From: Flavobacteriaceae bacterium UBA5544 | Lineage (GTDB): Bacteria > Bacteroidota > Bacteroidia > Flavobacteriales > Flavobacteriaceae | NCBI GenBank assembly: GCA_002426755.1 | Contig: DINI01000033.1 | Location: 221 to 9,435 of the forward strand | Direction of reading: 5' to 3' | DNA: 9,215 nucleotides | Part shown: one piece after another, positions 1 to 6,409 of the stretch | Numbering within the stretch: the first letter of the stretch is position 1 | Layout of the letters: every line of letters begins with the position of its first letter | Made by a program: the position numbers and the translations under genes | Notes under the pieces: generated by a model | Told to the model about the DNA's origin: nothing | Seen by the model: only the letters and a program-made list of their open reading frames with translations | Database searches by the model: none

Positions 1-459
1 AGCAGCCCAATGCTCGGTTTTGGGTTGGACTACATTCCCGTTTCAGAACGAACCGATATGACTTTAATTGATAATGGTAAGGATATATTGATGCCGATGG
101 TCACGCTTTCGATTCCAATTTTCAACAATAAATACAAGAGCCAGACCAAACAGAACCAGTTGAAACAGCAAGAAATCACATCACAAAAAGAAGAACGGTT
201 AAATGCTTTGCAGACAATGCTTTCAAAAGCAATTTATGATAGAAATTCCGCAAGAATAAGTTACGATACACAATCCAAAAACCTAAAACAAGCCGAAGAT
301 GCCGAAGAAATCCTGATAAAAAATTATGAAACGGGAACTATAGATTTTAATGATGTTTTGGACATACAGGAACTGCAATTGAAGTTCCAAATCAATCAAA
401 TTGAATCTATAAAAATGTATTACATACAATCCACAATCATCAATTATTTAACCAATTAA
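1..459 (+). CDS. TolC-family outer-membrane efflux protein, C-terminal fragment (5' end outside window)
   Basis: The frame is open from the first base, so the gene begins upstream; the ATG at 10 is internal. About 152 residues are visible, ending at TAA 457-459. The fragment starts with a beta-strand-like stretch (FGLDYIPVS, then PMVTLSIPIF followed by NKYK), which resembles the second barrel segment of flavobacterial CusC-like proteins. A long Gln/Lys-rich helix follows, then the YETGTIDFNDVLDIQ segment (about residues 109-123 of the visible part), matching the family's Y-x-x-G...VLD-x-Q pattern, and a final amphipathic helix. TolC proteins form the trimeric outer-membrane channel of tripartite pumps. 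With a CusB-type adaptor in the same cluster, a copper/silver efflux role is likely, but that is inference. A CusA-like permease may lie upstream and is not visible. Confidence 0.87.
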   Translation, partial: SSPMLGFGLDYIPVSERTDMTLIDNGKDILMPMVTLSIPIFNNKYKSQTKQNQLKQQEITSQKEERLNALQTMLSKAIYDRNSARISYDTQSKNLKQAEDAEEILIKNYETGTIDFNDVLDIQELQLKFQINQIESIKMYYIQSTIINYLTN

Positions 460-521
460 AACTATAATCTTATGAGTTAAATTGTTCAAAAAAATTGATG
501 TAATTATATAAAAAAAAGAAA

Positions 522-2966
522 ATGAAAAGCTTGAAATATATAATAGTACTGATACTAATGACTGGTCAAACAGTTGTTGCCCAATCCATTTATGAAAAAT
601 CGACAGAAGGAAATCCTGACAATCTACCTGTTCACGAATATACCCTGACGTTAAAGGAAGAAATGGTCAACAAGGCTGGCAAGGAAGTAAAAGGTATGAC
701 GGTCAACGGGACCATTCCAGGACCAACGCTCGAATTTACCGAAGGCGAATATGCTGTCATTTACGTAAAAAATGAAATGAGCGTAGAAACTTCGGTGCAT
801 TGGCACGGAATTATTTTACCGAATTTTTACGATGGCGTTCCCTATTTGACCACGCCACCCATAATGCCTGGGACTACTTTTAAATATGAATTTGCCATAA
901 CGCAAAACGGCACATACTGGTACCATTCACATACAATGTTACAGGAACAGAGCGGTGTTTTTAGTTCTATCGTCATTAAACCAAAAGAAAAAACCTTGGA
1001 TTATGACAAAGATTTGGTGTTAATGCTATCAGATTGGACAAACGAAAAACCAATGAATGTGCTTCGAAACCTAAAACGTGGTAATGAATGGTATCAAATG
1101 AAAAAGGGTACATCTACACCTTTAAATAAAGTGATTGCAAGAGGTGCCTTTGGTGCACAGCTCGATTTCTGGCGTCAACGAATGGAAGGCGCAGACATTG
1201 CCGATATTTATTACCCTGCATTTTTGGTCAATGGAAAGGAAGTAGCGGAATATCCTGAATTTAAAGCTGGCGAAAAAGTACGCTTACGAATCATCAATGG
1301 CTCTGCCTCATCGCAATTTTGGATGACTTTTGGTGGCGACACACCAACTTTGGTAGCAGCAGATGGTAAGGACGACGTTCCAGTAAAACACAATAAAACC
1401 TTTATCGCCATAGCGGAAACCTATGACTTTATCGTAACCGTTCCCGAAGATGGAAAGATTGAATTCCGTGCAATGGCGCAAGATGGTTCTGGAACTGCCT
1501 TGGCATATATAGGTTCTGGTAAAATCCTTCCTGCTGAAATTGTACCTAAACCAGACAAAATCCAAATGATGCAACAAATGGCAAAAATGAAGATGAAAAT
1601 GGGAGCACACGCATTGAAATTCCAACCAAAGAAAGATGAACGCTATGAAATGAAAGAGGAATATGGAATGAAAATGGACGGTATGCAGATGGACCATTCC
1701 AAAATGAAGATGAAGGAGGAAAAAATGAATATGAATATGTCCAAGGACTCAACGATGAACGATAAAATGGACCACAGTAAAATGGACCATTCAAAGATGA
1801 AGATAGATGAAGAGAAAATGAAAATGGATATGCCGAAAGATTCAATGATGGATGAAAAGATAGACCATTCCAAAATGGACCATTCAAAAATGAAAATGAA
1901 TGACGATAACACCAAAATGGATGGAATGGACACTATGCAAATGGACGGAATGGATATGTTTTCTGAATACAATTATGATTATTTGAAATCTCCAGAAAAA
2001 ACCAATTACGATAAAGATATTCCCGTCAAGGAAATTCTGTTGAACCTTACTGGTAATATGAACCGCTATATCTGGAGTATGAACGGTGTGCCGCTTTCGG
2101 AAGCCGACAATATCAAGATAAACCATAAAGAAGTTACCCGTATAACCTTGAATAACCTCACGATGATGCACCACCCAATGCATTTGCACGGACACTTTTT
2201 TAGGGTCATCAACAAAAATGGCGAGTACTCGCCACTAAAACATACCGTAAACGTGCCACCAATGCAAGAGGTTACGATAGAATTTTATGGCAACGAATAT
2301 GGCGACTGGTTTTTTCACTGCCACATATTGTACCATATGATGAGTGGGATGGCGAGAGTTGTAAGTTACGATACGCCGCGCGACCCAAGAATGGCGAAAT
2401 ATCCAGTTAAGAATTTAATTAATGAAGCTGACCAATATTATACGTGGGCAATGGTTGATGCAGCTTCACATATGACAGAGTTTAATTTTGTGACTTCAAA
2501 CATTCGAAACCAATTTAATGTTTCCGCAGAATATGGTTGGAATCAAAATCTGGAAGCCGAAGTAACCTACGAACGATATCTGCACGATTATTTACGGGTT
2601 TTTGGTGGTGTGAATATAGAAAACGAAATGGATGATAGTTTGGACGAAATAACGACAACTGCAATTGCTGGAGTTCGGTTTTTGACACCTTATTTATTCA
2701 ATCTCGATGTGCGGATTGACAGCAAATTACGTCCACAAATCAGTTTAAGTCGTGAAATCCTGATTTTCCCACGAACGGCCATTTTTGGAATGTATGAATA
2801 TCAAGCTAATTTCGGTTGGGTTGATGACCTTCCCTTTGGAGACAATTTCGACAAAGAAGTTACTTGGAACGCAGGTGTTGAATATTTTTTATCAAGAAAC
2901 TTTTCATTGATGGCAAGCTACGACAACCGTTTTGGTGCAGGTGGTGGACTATCCGTGAGATTTTAA
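522..2966 (+). CDS. copA: CopA-type multicopper oxidase with Met/His-rich insert and fused C-terminal outer-membrane beta-barrel (CopB-like)
   Basis: 814 residues. A signal peptide (about 1-21, ending TVVAQ) directs export. All four copper-ligand motifs are present: HWHG (H93, H95), YWYHSH (H135, H137), HHPMHLHGH (H551, H554, H556) and FFHCHILYHMMSGM (H599, C600, H601, H605, M610), so the type 1 site and trinuclear centre look intact. Cupredoxin domains span roughly 36-155, 160-340 and 505-625. Between domains 2 and 3 lies a Met/His/Lys-rich insert (about 349-481) with DHSKM repeats, as expected of copper-binding segments in CopA/CueO proteins. Residues about 665-814 alternate polar and hydrophobic residues in 8 to 10 predicted strands and end in phenylalanine (GLSVRF), the usual outer-membrane barrel terminus. 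This tail resembles CopB, normally a separate protein. The likely role is oxidation of Cu(I) to Cu(II), anchored at the outer membrane. The ATG at 522 follows an A-rich leader, 62 bases after the TolC stop. The oxidase call is firm; the barrel call is structural inference. Confidence 0.93.
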   Translation: MKSLKYIIVLILMTGQTVVAQSIYEKSTEGNPDNLPVHEYTLTLKEEMVNKAGKEVKGMTVNGTIPGPTLEFTEGEYAVIYVKNEMSVETSVHWHGIILPNFYDGVPYLTTPPIMPGTTFKYEFAITQNGTYWYHSHTMLQEQSGVFSSIVIKPKEKTLDYDKDLVLMLSDWTNEKPMNVLRNLKRGNEWYQMKKGTSTPLNKVIARGAFGAQLDFWRQRMEGADIADIYYPAFLVNGKEVAEYPEFKAGEKVRLRIINGSASSQFWMTFGGDTPTLVAADGKDDVPVKHNKTFIAIAETYDFIVTVPEDGKIEFRAMAQDGSGTALAYIGSGKILPAEIVPKPDKIQMMQQMAKMKMKMGAHALKFQPKKDERYEMKEEYGMKMDGMQMDHSKMKMKEEKMNMNMSKDSTMNDKMDHSKMDHSKMKIDEEKMKMDMPKDSMMDEKIDHSKMDHSKMKMNDDNTKMDGMDTMQMDGMDMFSEYNYDYLKSPEKTNYDKDIPVKEILLNLTGNMNRYIWSMNGVPLSEADNIKINHKEVTRITLNNLTMMHHPMHLHGHFFRVINKNGEYSPLKHTVNVPPMQEVTIEFYGNEYGDWFFHCHILYHMMSGMARVVSYDTPRDPRMAKYPVKNLINEADQYYTWAMVDAASHMTEFNFVTSNIRNQFNVSAEYGWNQNLEAEVTYERYLHDYLRVFGGVNIENEMDDSLDEITTTAIAGVRFLTPYLFNLDVRIDSKLRPQISLSREILIFPRTAIFGMYEYQANFGWVDDLPFGDNFDKEVTWNAGVEYFLSRNFSLMASYDNRFGAGGGLSVRF
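1689..1910 (+). repeat. Degenerate tandem repeat encoding Met/His-rich DHSKM units inside the multicopper oxidase
   Basis: Three repeat units begin at residues 390, 416 and 447 (bases 1689, 1767 and 1860). Each opens with MDHSKM or IDHSKM, continues with a KM-x-EEKM-like Lys/Glu/Met stretch, and in units 1 and 2 goes on to a KDS-x-M motif. The spacings of 26 and 31 residues differ by exactly one extra five-residue DHSKM copy, since units 2 and 3 start with a doubled DHSKM. Five DHSKM copies occur in all. The third unit decays into MDG/MQMDGMD repeats up to about base 1958. Met and His side chains spaced this way are typical of Cu(I)/Cu(II)-binding segments. The pattern points to expansion by unit duplication. 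Confidence 0.85.
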
Positions 2967-3019
2967 TCATTCAATATATAAATCAAATAAAAACAAGTAT
3001 TAATCTAAATCAAATCAAA

Positions 3020-3649
3020 ATGAAACATTTAAAAGTAACAACATCAGTATTGGCTTTGGCCTTTGTAGGTCTTACAGCAATGTCTTGTAAAGACGGTAAA
3101 AAAGAAGAACATTCAGACGATGCAATGAACACCGAAATGTCTTCTGAAGAAGGACATCATCACGAAGAAGGAATGGAACACGATGAAATGGACGAATCCA
3201 ATAATACGATGAATTCTGAAGCGCAAGCTTCTGATGTCAAACAAGTAATGGCAGATTATATGTCGTTAAAAGATGCATTGGTGGCTACAGATAAGGATGC
3301 TGCTGCCAAAGCTGGAAAGACATTGGAAAGTGCCCTTCGAGGCCTAAACATCAGTAGCTATACCGCCGAACAACAAAAAGAGTTGAAAGACATAGTTGCT
3401 GATGCCACAGAACACGCAGAGCACATAGGCAAAAGCGAAATGGACCACCAACGCGAACATTTCAAAACCTTGAGCAAGGATATGATTGATATGGTAGCTA
3501 TTACCGGAATAGATAGTAAAATGTACCAAATGCATTGTCCAATGTACGACGGTGGAAGTGAATGGTTAAGTATGGAGAAAGAAGTAAAAAACCCTTATTA
3601 CGGTAGCAAAATGATGGGCTGCGGTAAAGTGGAAAAGGAAATTAATTAA
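3020..3649 (+). CDS. DUF3347 lipoprotein, His/Met/acid-rich, putative periplasmic copper-binding protein
   Basis: 209 residues. The N-terminus is a lipoprotein signal with lipobox ending TAMSC, so Cys23 is the predicted lipidation site. Residues about 30-65 form a low-complexity His/Glu/Met linker including EEGHHHEEGMEHDEM, a plausible metal-binding stretch. The DUF3347 domain follows, with D-Y-x-x-L-K-D-A-L-V starting at D79, a helical region containing EHAEHIGKSEMDHQREHF, then HCPMYDGG (H172, C173, M175) and NPYYGSKMMGCG (M198, M199, C201). The two Cys are 28 residues apart, as in the paralogue at 4205-4765. The biochemical function of DUF3347 is not firmly known. Copper binding is inferred from the His/Met/Cys content and from its frequent occurrence beside CusB-type adaptors. 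It starts 53 bases after the oxidase stop behind an AT-rich leader, so co-transcription is likely. Confidence 0.88.
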   Translation: MKHLKVTTSVLALAFVGLTAMSCKDGKKEEHSDDAMNTEMSSEEGHHHEEGMEHDEMDESNNTMNSEAQASDVKQVMADYMSLKDALVATDKDAAAKAGKTLESALRGLNISSYTAEQQKELKDIVADATEHAEHIGKSEMDHQREHFKTLSKDMIDMVAITGIDSKMYQMHCPMYDGGSEWLSMEKEVKNPYYGSKMMGCGKVEKEIN

Positions 3650-3656
3650 TCATAAA

Positions 3657-3711
3657 CTACAAGATATTCCCTGCATTGCGAGAAACGAAGCAACAGCAGG
3701 GTTCCTTGTAG
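3657..3711 (+). repeat. REP-like palindrome forming a long interrupted hairpin
   Basis: Nested complementary arms are visible: CTACAAG (3657-3663) with CTTGTAG (3705-3711), CCCTGC (3669-3674) with GCAGGG (3696-3701), and TTGC (3676-3679) with GCAA (3690-3693), leaving a 10-base loop. The inner part reads CATTGCGAGAAACGAAGCAA. From memory, this closely matches a widespread bacterial intergenic repeat with core CATTGCGAG...CGAAGCAATC. The element fills the gap between the DUF3347 gene (stop at 3649) and the haem-protein start at 3730. It has no T-tract after the stem, so it is a weak terminator candidate. It could stabilise the upstream mRNA or tune expression across the junction. Whether it is repeated elsewhere in this genome cannot be seen here. 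Confidence 0.75.
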
Positions 3712-3729
3712 GTTGAATTGAATATTTTG

Positions 3730-4182
3730 ATGAAAATTCTAAAAATCATTGCCCTTATTTTTCTGGTCGCTTTTATAACAATCCAATTTTTTCCTATTGA
3801 ATTGAACCAAAGTGATACCGTACCAAAAACAGATTTTCTCTTGGTAAATACCGTTCCGGAAACCATTCAGAAAAAGTTAGAGGTATCTTGCTATGACTGC
3901 CATAGCAATAACACAGAGTATCCGTGGTACAGTAAAATTCAGCCAGCAGCTTGGTTTTTGGAAGACCACATCAAAGAAGGTAAAGCCGAATTGAATTTTA
4001 ATGAATGGGACGATTATTCCGATAGAAGGAAAAACAGCAAGCTAAAATCCATCATCAATCAAATTAAGGATGATGAAATGCCGCTGGAATCCTACACCTA
4101 CATTCACGGCGATGCTATCTTTTCAGCTGATGAAAAAGAGGAAATGATACAATTTATGGAACAATTGAGAGACAGTTTATAA
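3730..4182 (+). CDS. Haem-binding domain protein (CxxCH), small membrane-anchored periplasmic cytochrome-like protein
   Basis: 150 residues from the ATG at 3730. A TTG at 3718 in the same frame would add four residues (encoding NIL before the Met), but the ATG places the Lys and hydrophobic stretch in the normal order for a signal anchor. Residues 3-21 form a single hydrophobic N-terminal helix. The motif C54-Y-D-C57-H58 is a c-type haem attachment site, followed by NNTEYPWYSKIQPAAW, which is characteristic of the Haem_bd family (PF14376). A conserved-looking Met lies in DDEMPLESY (M117) and may be the sixth haem ligand. The family is common in Bacteroidota. Its role here is unproven; electron transfer in copper redox handling is a reasonable inference from its place between two DUF3347 genes. 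Its stop is 22 bases before the next start. Confidence 0.87.
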   Translation: MKILKIIALIFLVAFITIQFFPIELNQSDTVPKTDFLLVNTVPETIQKKLEVSCYDCHSNNTEYPWYSKIQPAAWFLEDHIKEGKAELNFNEWDDYSDRRKNSKLKSIINQIKDDEMPLESYTYIHGDAIFSADEKEEMIQFMEQLRDSL

Positions 4183-4204
4183 ACAATAATTAAATATAAT
4201 AAAA

Positions 4205-4765
4205 ATGAAAAATTTAAAAATGAGTATAGCAGGAATGCTATTGTTAGCAGTTTCTTTTACCAACGCACAGGAAAAAGAAAAAATGAACAACGAGCACGGT
4301 GATATGAAAATGGACCACAGTTCGATGAAAATGGATAAAATGAATCCAAATGCAGAATCAGTTCTTGCAGATTATTTTATGCTGAAAGATGCTTTGGTAG
4401 GCGATGATACAAAAAAGGCAGCACAAGCTGGAACTAAATTAATGGCTTCACTTAAAGCCTTTGACACGAAAAGTTATACCAAAGAAGAACAAAAAGAACT
4501 TGCCGATATCATAGAAGATGCCACCGAGCACGCAGAACACATTTCTGAAAGTGCCATAGACCACCAACGTGAGCATTTTAAAACATTGAGCAAGGACATA
4601 ACAGATATGGTTGCCATTACAGGGACAAAAAACACGCTGTACGAACAGTTTTGTCCAATGTATGATAAAGGGAGTGCTTGGTTAAGCTCAAGTAACGAAG
4701 TTAGAAACCCATATTACGGAAGTAAAATGCTTAAATGCGGGAAAGTTCAAAAAACTATTCAATAG
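4205..4765 (+). CDS. DUF3347 periplasmic protein, paralogue of the 3020-3649 product
   Basis: 186 residues. The signal peptide is about 1-22 (hydrophobic MLLLAVSF core, ending TNAQ), without a lipobox, so this copy is probably soluble in the periplasm, unlike its lipoprotein paralogue. A short Met/His/Lys stretch (MKMDHSSMKMDKM) follows. It is a compact version of the Met-rich insert of the multicopper oxidase and shares the MDHS-x-M motif. The DUF3347 domain has DYFMLKDALV from D56, EHAEHISESAIDHQREHFK, then FCPMYDKG (C150, M152) and NPYYGSKMLKCG (C178), with the same 28-residue Cys spacing. The two proteins are near-identical over the DHQREHFKTLSKD and DMVAITG segments, so they arose by duplication. 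A copper-chaperone or copper-storage role is inferred, not shown. Confidence 0.88.
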   Translation: MKNLKMSIAGMLLLAVSFTNAQEKEKMNNEHGDMKMDHSSMKMDKMNPNAESVLADYFMLKDALVGDDTKKAAQAGTKLMASLKAFDTKSYTKEEQKELADIIEDATEHAEHISESAIDHQREHFKTLSKDITDMVAITGTKNTLYEQFCPMYDKGSAWLSSSNEVRNPYYGSKMLKCGKVQKTIQ

Positions 4766-4779
4766 ATATTCCTTGTTTA

Positions 4780-4806
4780 AGAATCTTTATAAAATTCTGG
4801 TTTTTA
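4780..4806 (+). terminator. Weak candidate terminator after the second DUF3347 gene
   Basis: AGAAT (4780-4784) can pair with ATTCT (4794-4798) around a nine-base loop, and GG plus TTTTTA follow. The stem is only five AT-rich pairs, so its stability is low. It lies 15 bases after the stop at 4765 and before the gene-less region, where a transcript end would make sense. It could be chance in AT-rich DNA. Confidence 0.28.
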
Positions 4807-4836
4807 GTTAACAGAAGGTAAAAGATGATAAGGACA

Positions 4837-4911
4837 TTGGATAGTTGTTAAGTCCTGTCTTGGGAAGGAAAACAATGTTGATGGTTAGTGTTTATTCCTT
4901 CCCGTGTCAGG
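4837..4911 (+). repeat. Stem-loop repeat, copy 1 (with upstream TTGG box)
   Basis: TTGG is at 4837-4840. The outer stem is CCTG (4854-4857) with CAGG (4908-4911). A symmetric 4 x 4 internal loop (TCTT against GTGT) follows, then a perfect nine-pair inner stem, GGGAAGGAA (4862-4870) with TTCCTTCCC (4895-4903). The 24-base loop contains TGGTTAGTGTTTAT, which largely matches copy 3 (TGGGTAGTTTCTAT). The 3' flank CAGGCACAATGAAT also resembles that of copy 3. It may be a structured RNA element or a repeat of unknown family. Confidence 0.72.
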
Positions 4912-4941
4912 CACAATGAATTTTGAAAAAGAGAAGTTGAT

Positions 4942-5018
4942 TTGGTTAATAGTAGCCTGCAGAAGAGGGAGGAGAGATTAAATCCTTAAAATAATAACAT
5001 CTCTCTTCCTTTGTCAGG
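4942..5018 (+). repeat. Stem-loop repeat, copy 2 (with upstream TTGG box)
   Basis: TTGG is at 4942-4945. The outer stem is CCTG (4956-4959) with CAGG (5015-5018). The internal loop is asymmetric, CAGAA against GT. The inner stem has 14 pairs, 4965-4978 with 4999-5012, including three G-T wobbles. The loop is about 20 bases and very AT-rich. The stem sequence differs from copies 1 and 3 but stays purine-rich on the 5' arm and pyrimidine-rich on the 3' arm, and GTCAGG is kept. It is the most diverged copy. Confidence 0.68.
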
Positions 5019-5058
5019 TAACTTTATACTTATTTATTAATACCAGAATTTAAAACGT

Positions 5059-5133
5059 TTGGTAATAAAGCCCTGACCTTGGAGGGGACACATAGTTTAC
5101 TGGGTAGTTTCTATGTTCCCTTCCGTTTTCAGG
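5059..5133 (+). repeat. Stem-loop repeat, copy 3 (with upstream TTGG box), next to the permease start
   Basis: TTGG is at 5059-5062. The outer stem CCTGA (5072-5076) pairs with TCAGG (5129-5133). After an internal loop, the inner stem pairs 5081-5095 with 5111-5124: 14 pairs, one G-T wobble, and C5089 bulged. The 15-base loop contains the TGGGTAGT segment shared with copy 1. The element ends 19 bases before the ATG at 5153, which would let its folding influence translation of the permease, though this is inference. Confidence 0.72.
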
Positions 5134-5152
5134 CAATCAATATATATCAATA

Positions 5153-6376
5153 ATGGACAACTTTCTAAAACAATGGGCAGAAGCGGCATTTACCACCACC
5201 GGATTTTTCTGGATGGCACTTTGGGCATTTGCACTCGGTTATATCATCAGCAGTATGATTCAGGTTTTTATCACTGAAAAGAAAATGCAGGAAACAATGG
5301 GCGAAAACGAAGGTAAAGGTGTTTTACTCGGAACATTTTTCGGCTTTATAAGCAGTTCTTGCAGCTTTTCGGCATTGGCATCAACTAAATCCCTTTTTAA
5401 AAAAGGGGCAAGTTTCGTGTCATCGATTGCCTTTTTATTGGCTTCCACTAATTTGGTTATTGAGCTGGGTATCATCATATCCATCTTTCTTGGTTGGCAA
5501 TTCATAGTAGGCGAATATGTCGGCGGAATTTTATTGATTCTCATTTCGTGGCTATTGATACGCTTGATAAATCCTAAAAAACTAATCGAAAACGCCAGAA
5601 AAAATTTAAAGGATAAGGACGACGATGATATGGACGAATCCAAATCGTGGAAAAAGAAAATTCAATCAGAAAAAGGTTGGGCAAAAGTTTCCAAACAATA
5701 CGGAATGGAATGGAAAATGGTCTGGAAAGATGTTACCGTTGGCTTTACCATTGCAGGGATTGTCGCTGCTTTCGTTCCCGATTCATTCTTTCAAACCTTA
5801 TTCATCAATAGTGGTAATGGCAATACCGATTTTACTTTTTTTGAAATCCTTGAGCATATCATTGTTGGGCCTATTGCAGCATTTTTGACCTTTATTGGTT
5901 CTATGGGAAATATTCCTTTGGCAGCTTTGTTGTTTGGGAAAGGTGTGAGTTTTGCTGGTGTAATGGCATTTATTTTTAGTGATTTGGTAGTGTTTCCAAT
6001 CCTTCGCATCAATGCGAAATATTATGGTTGGAAAATGTCATTGTTTATTTTGTTTTTGTTGTTTACGGCATTAATAGGTACATCACTAATCTTACATTAT
6101 TCATTTGATTTGTTGAGCATTTTGCCCGACCCATCACAAGTTAAAATTCAGGATAGTGAATACTTTAAAATAGATTACACCTTCTTTTTGAACATTGCAT
6201 TTTTGGCAATTTCAGGATTTATGCTCTATCTGGGTTTTTTCAAACGGAAAGATGTAAAACATATGAAGGAAATGGCACCAAAAAGCCAGTTGCTTGAAAA
6301 TATCTTGAAATATGCTGCTTTGGTATGCTACGTTTGGATTGCTGGTGGATTGATTGTGAAATTTTTTGTGAACTAA
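5153..6376 (+). CDS. COG0701 / ArsP-type permease (two-repeat membrane transporter, substrate unknown)
   Basis: 407 residues with multiple hydrophobic segments: about 15-38, 60-80, 85-115, 120-140, then about 195-215, 225-310, 335-360 and 385-405. Two inverted-topology-like repeats can be seen. The first holds ISSSCSFSALASTKSLFKKG with Cys70, the second GSMGNIPLAALLFGKGVSF. Both continue into an amphipathic stretch ending in a polar helix break (LASTNLV and FSDLVVFP). The halves are joined by a charged cytoplasmic-type loop at about 145-185, with a KDKDDDDMDES stretch. The family (PF03773, formerly DUF318) includes the methylarsenite exporter ArsP and YraQ-like proteins, and the SCS Cys matches the conserved Cys of that group. 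In this cluster it may export a metal or metalloid, but the substrate cannot be read from the sequence. It follows the stem-loop array and ends 33 bases before the PepSY gene. Confidence 0.87.
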   Translation: MDNFLKQWAEAAFTTTGFFWMALWAFALGYIISSMIQVFITEKKMQETMGENEGKGVLLGTFFGFISSSCSFSALASTKSLFKKGASFVSSIAFLLASTNLVIELGIIISIFLGWQFIVGEYVGGILLILISWLLIRLINPKKLIENARKNLKDKDDDDMDESKSWKKKIQSEKGWAKVSKQYGMEWKMVWKDVTVGFTIAGIVAAFVPDSFFQTLFINSGNGNTDFTFFEILEHIIVGPIAAFLTFIGSMGNIPLAALLFGKGVSFAGVMAFIFSDLVVFPILRINAKYYGWKMSLFILFLLFTALIGTSLILHYSFDLLSILPDPSQVKIQDSEYFKIDYTFFLNIAFLAISGFMLYLGFFKRKDVKHMKEMAPKSQLLENILKYAALVCYVWIAGGLIVKFFVN

Positions 6377-6409
6377 ATGATTTTAATCAAACGAAACTAA
6401 TTTATTACT

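Larger units (their letters stand above)
4766..5152 (+). other. 387-base gene-less region carrying three tandem diverged stem-loops
   Basis: No credible protein gene is present on either strand; only micro-ORFs of under about 20 codons occur. The region contains the weak terminator candidate at 4780-4806 and three stem-loop repeats at 4854-4911, 4956-5018 and 5072-5133. Repeat starts are 102 and 116 bases apart. Each is preceded by a TTGG box 9-13 bases upstream of the closing CCTG. The spacers are AT-rich. The last stem-loop ends 19 bases before the permease ATG at 5153, so the array would be in the 5' leader of the permease transcript if transcription starts upstream of it. I see no clear Bacteroidota promoter (TTTG / TAnnTTTG). 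Confidence 0.7.

Noticed and set aside
482..508. Possible promoter before the oxidase: TTG at 482-484 and TAATTATA from 501.
   Set aside because: It fits the Bacteroidota TTTG / TAnnTTTG pattern poorly and the spacer is short; such matches are common in AT-rich leaders.
1308..1972. Several long open frames on the minus strand opposite the multicopper oxidase, rich in Ser, Phe and Ile.
   Set aside because: They mirror the Met/Lys/Asp-rich coding repeat on the + strand and have no recognisable domain or start context.
3718..3729. TTG start for the haem-binding protein.
   Set aside because: The ATG at 3730 is four codons downstream, gives a normal signal anchor, and lies a usual distance from the upstream hairpin.
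4854..4911. GGGAAGG and GTCAGG in stem-loop copy 1 recall parts of a cobalamin riboswitch.
   Set aside because: There is no B12 box, no multi-branched core and the element is only about 58 bases, repeated three times; the match is short and local.
4875..4919. Micro-ORF of 14 codons (MLMVSVYSFPCQAQ) inside stem-loop copy 1.
   Set aside because: It overlaps the stem arm, has no equivalent in copies 2 and 3, and is well within chance length; likewise the eight-codon ORF at 4825-4851.
4854..5133. Integron attC-like sites, because of tandem imperfect palindromes of about 60 bases.
   Set aside because: The R'/R'' core sites (GTTRRRY and RYYYAAC) are not at the ends, there are no cassettes between copies, and the ends are CCTG/CAGG.
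4837..5133. CRISPR array.
   Set aside because: Only three copies, poorly conserved in sequence, with unequal spacing; the conservation is of fold, not of direct repeat sequence.
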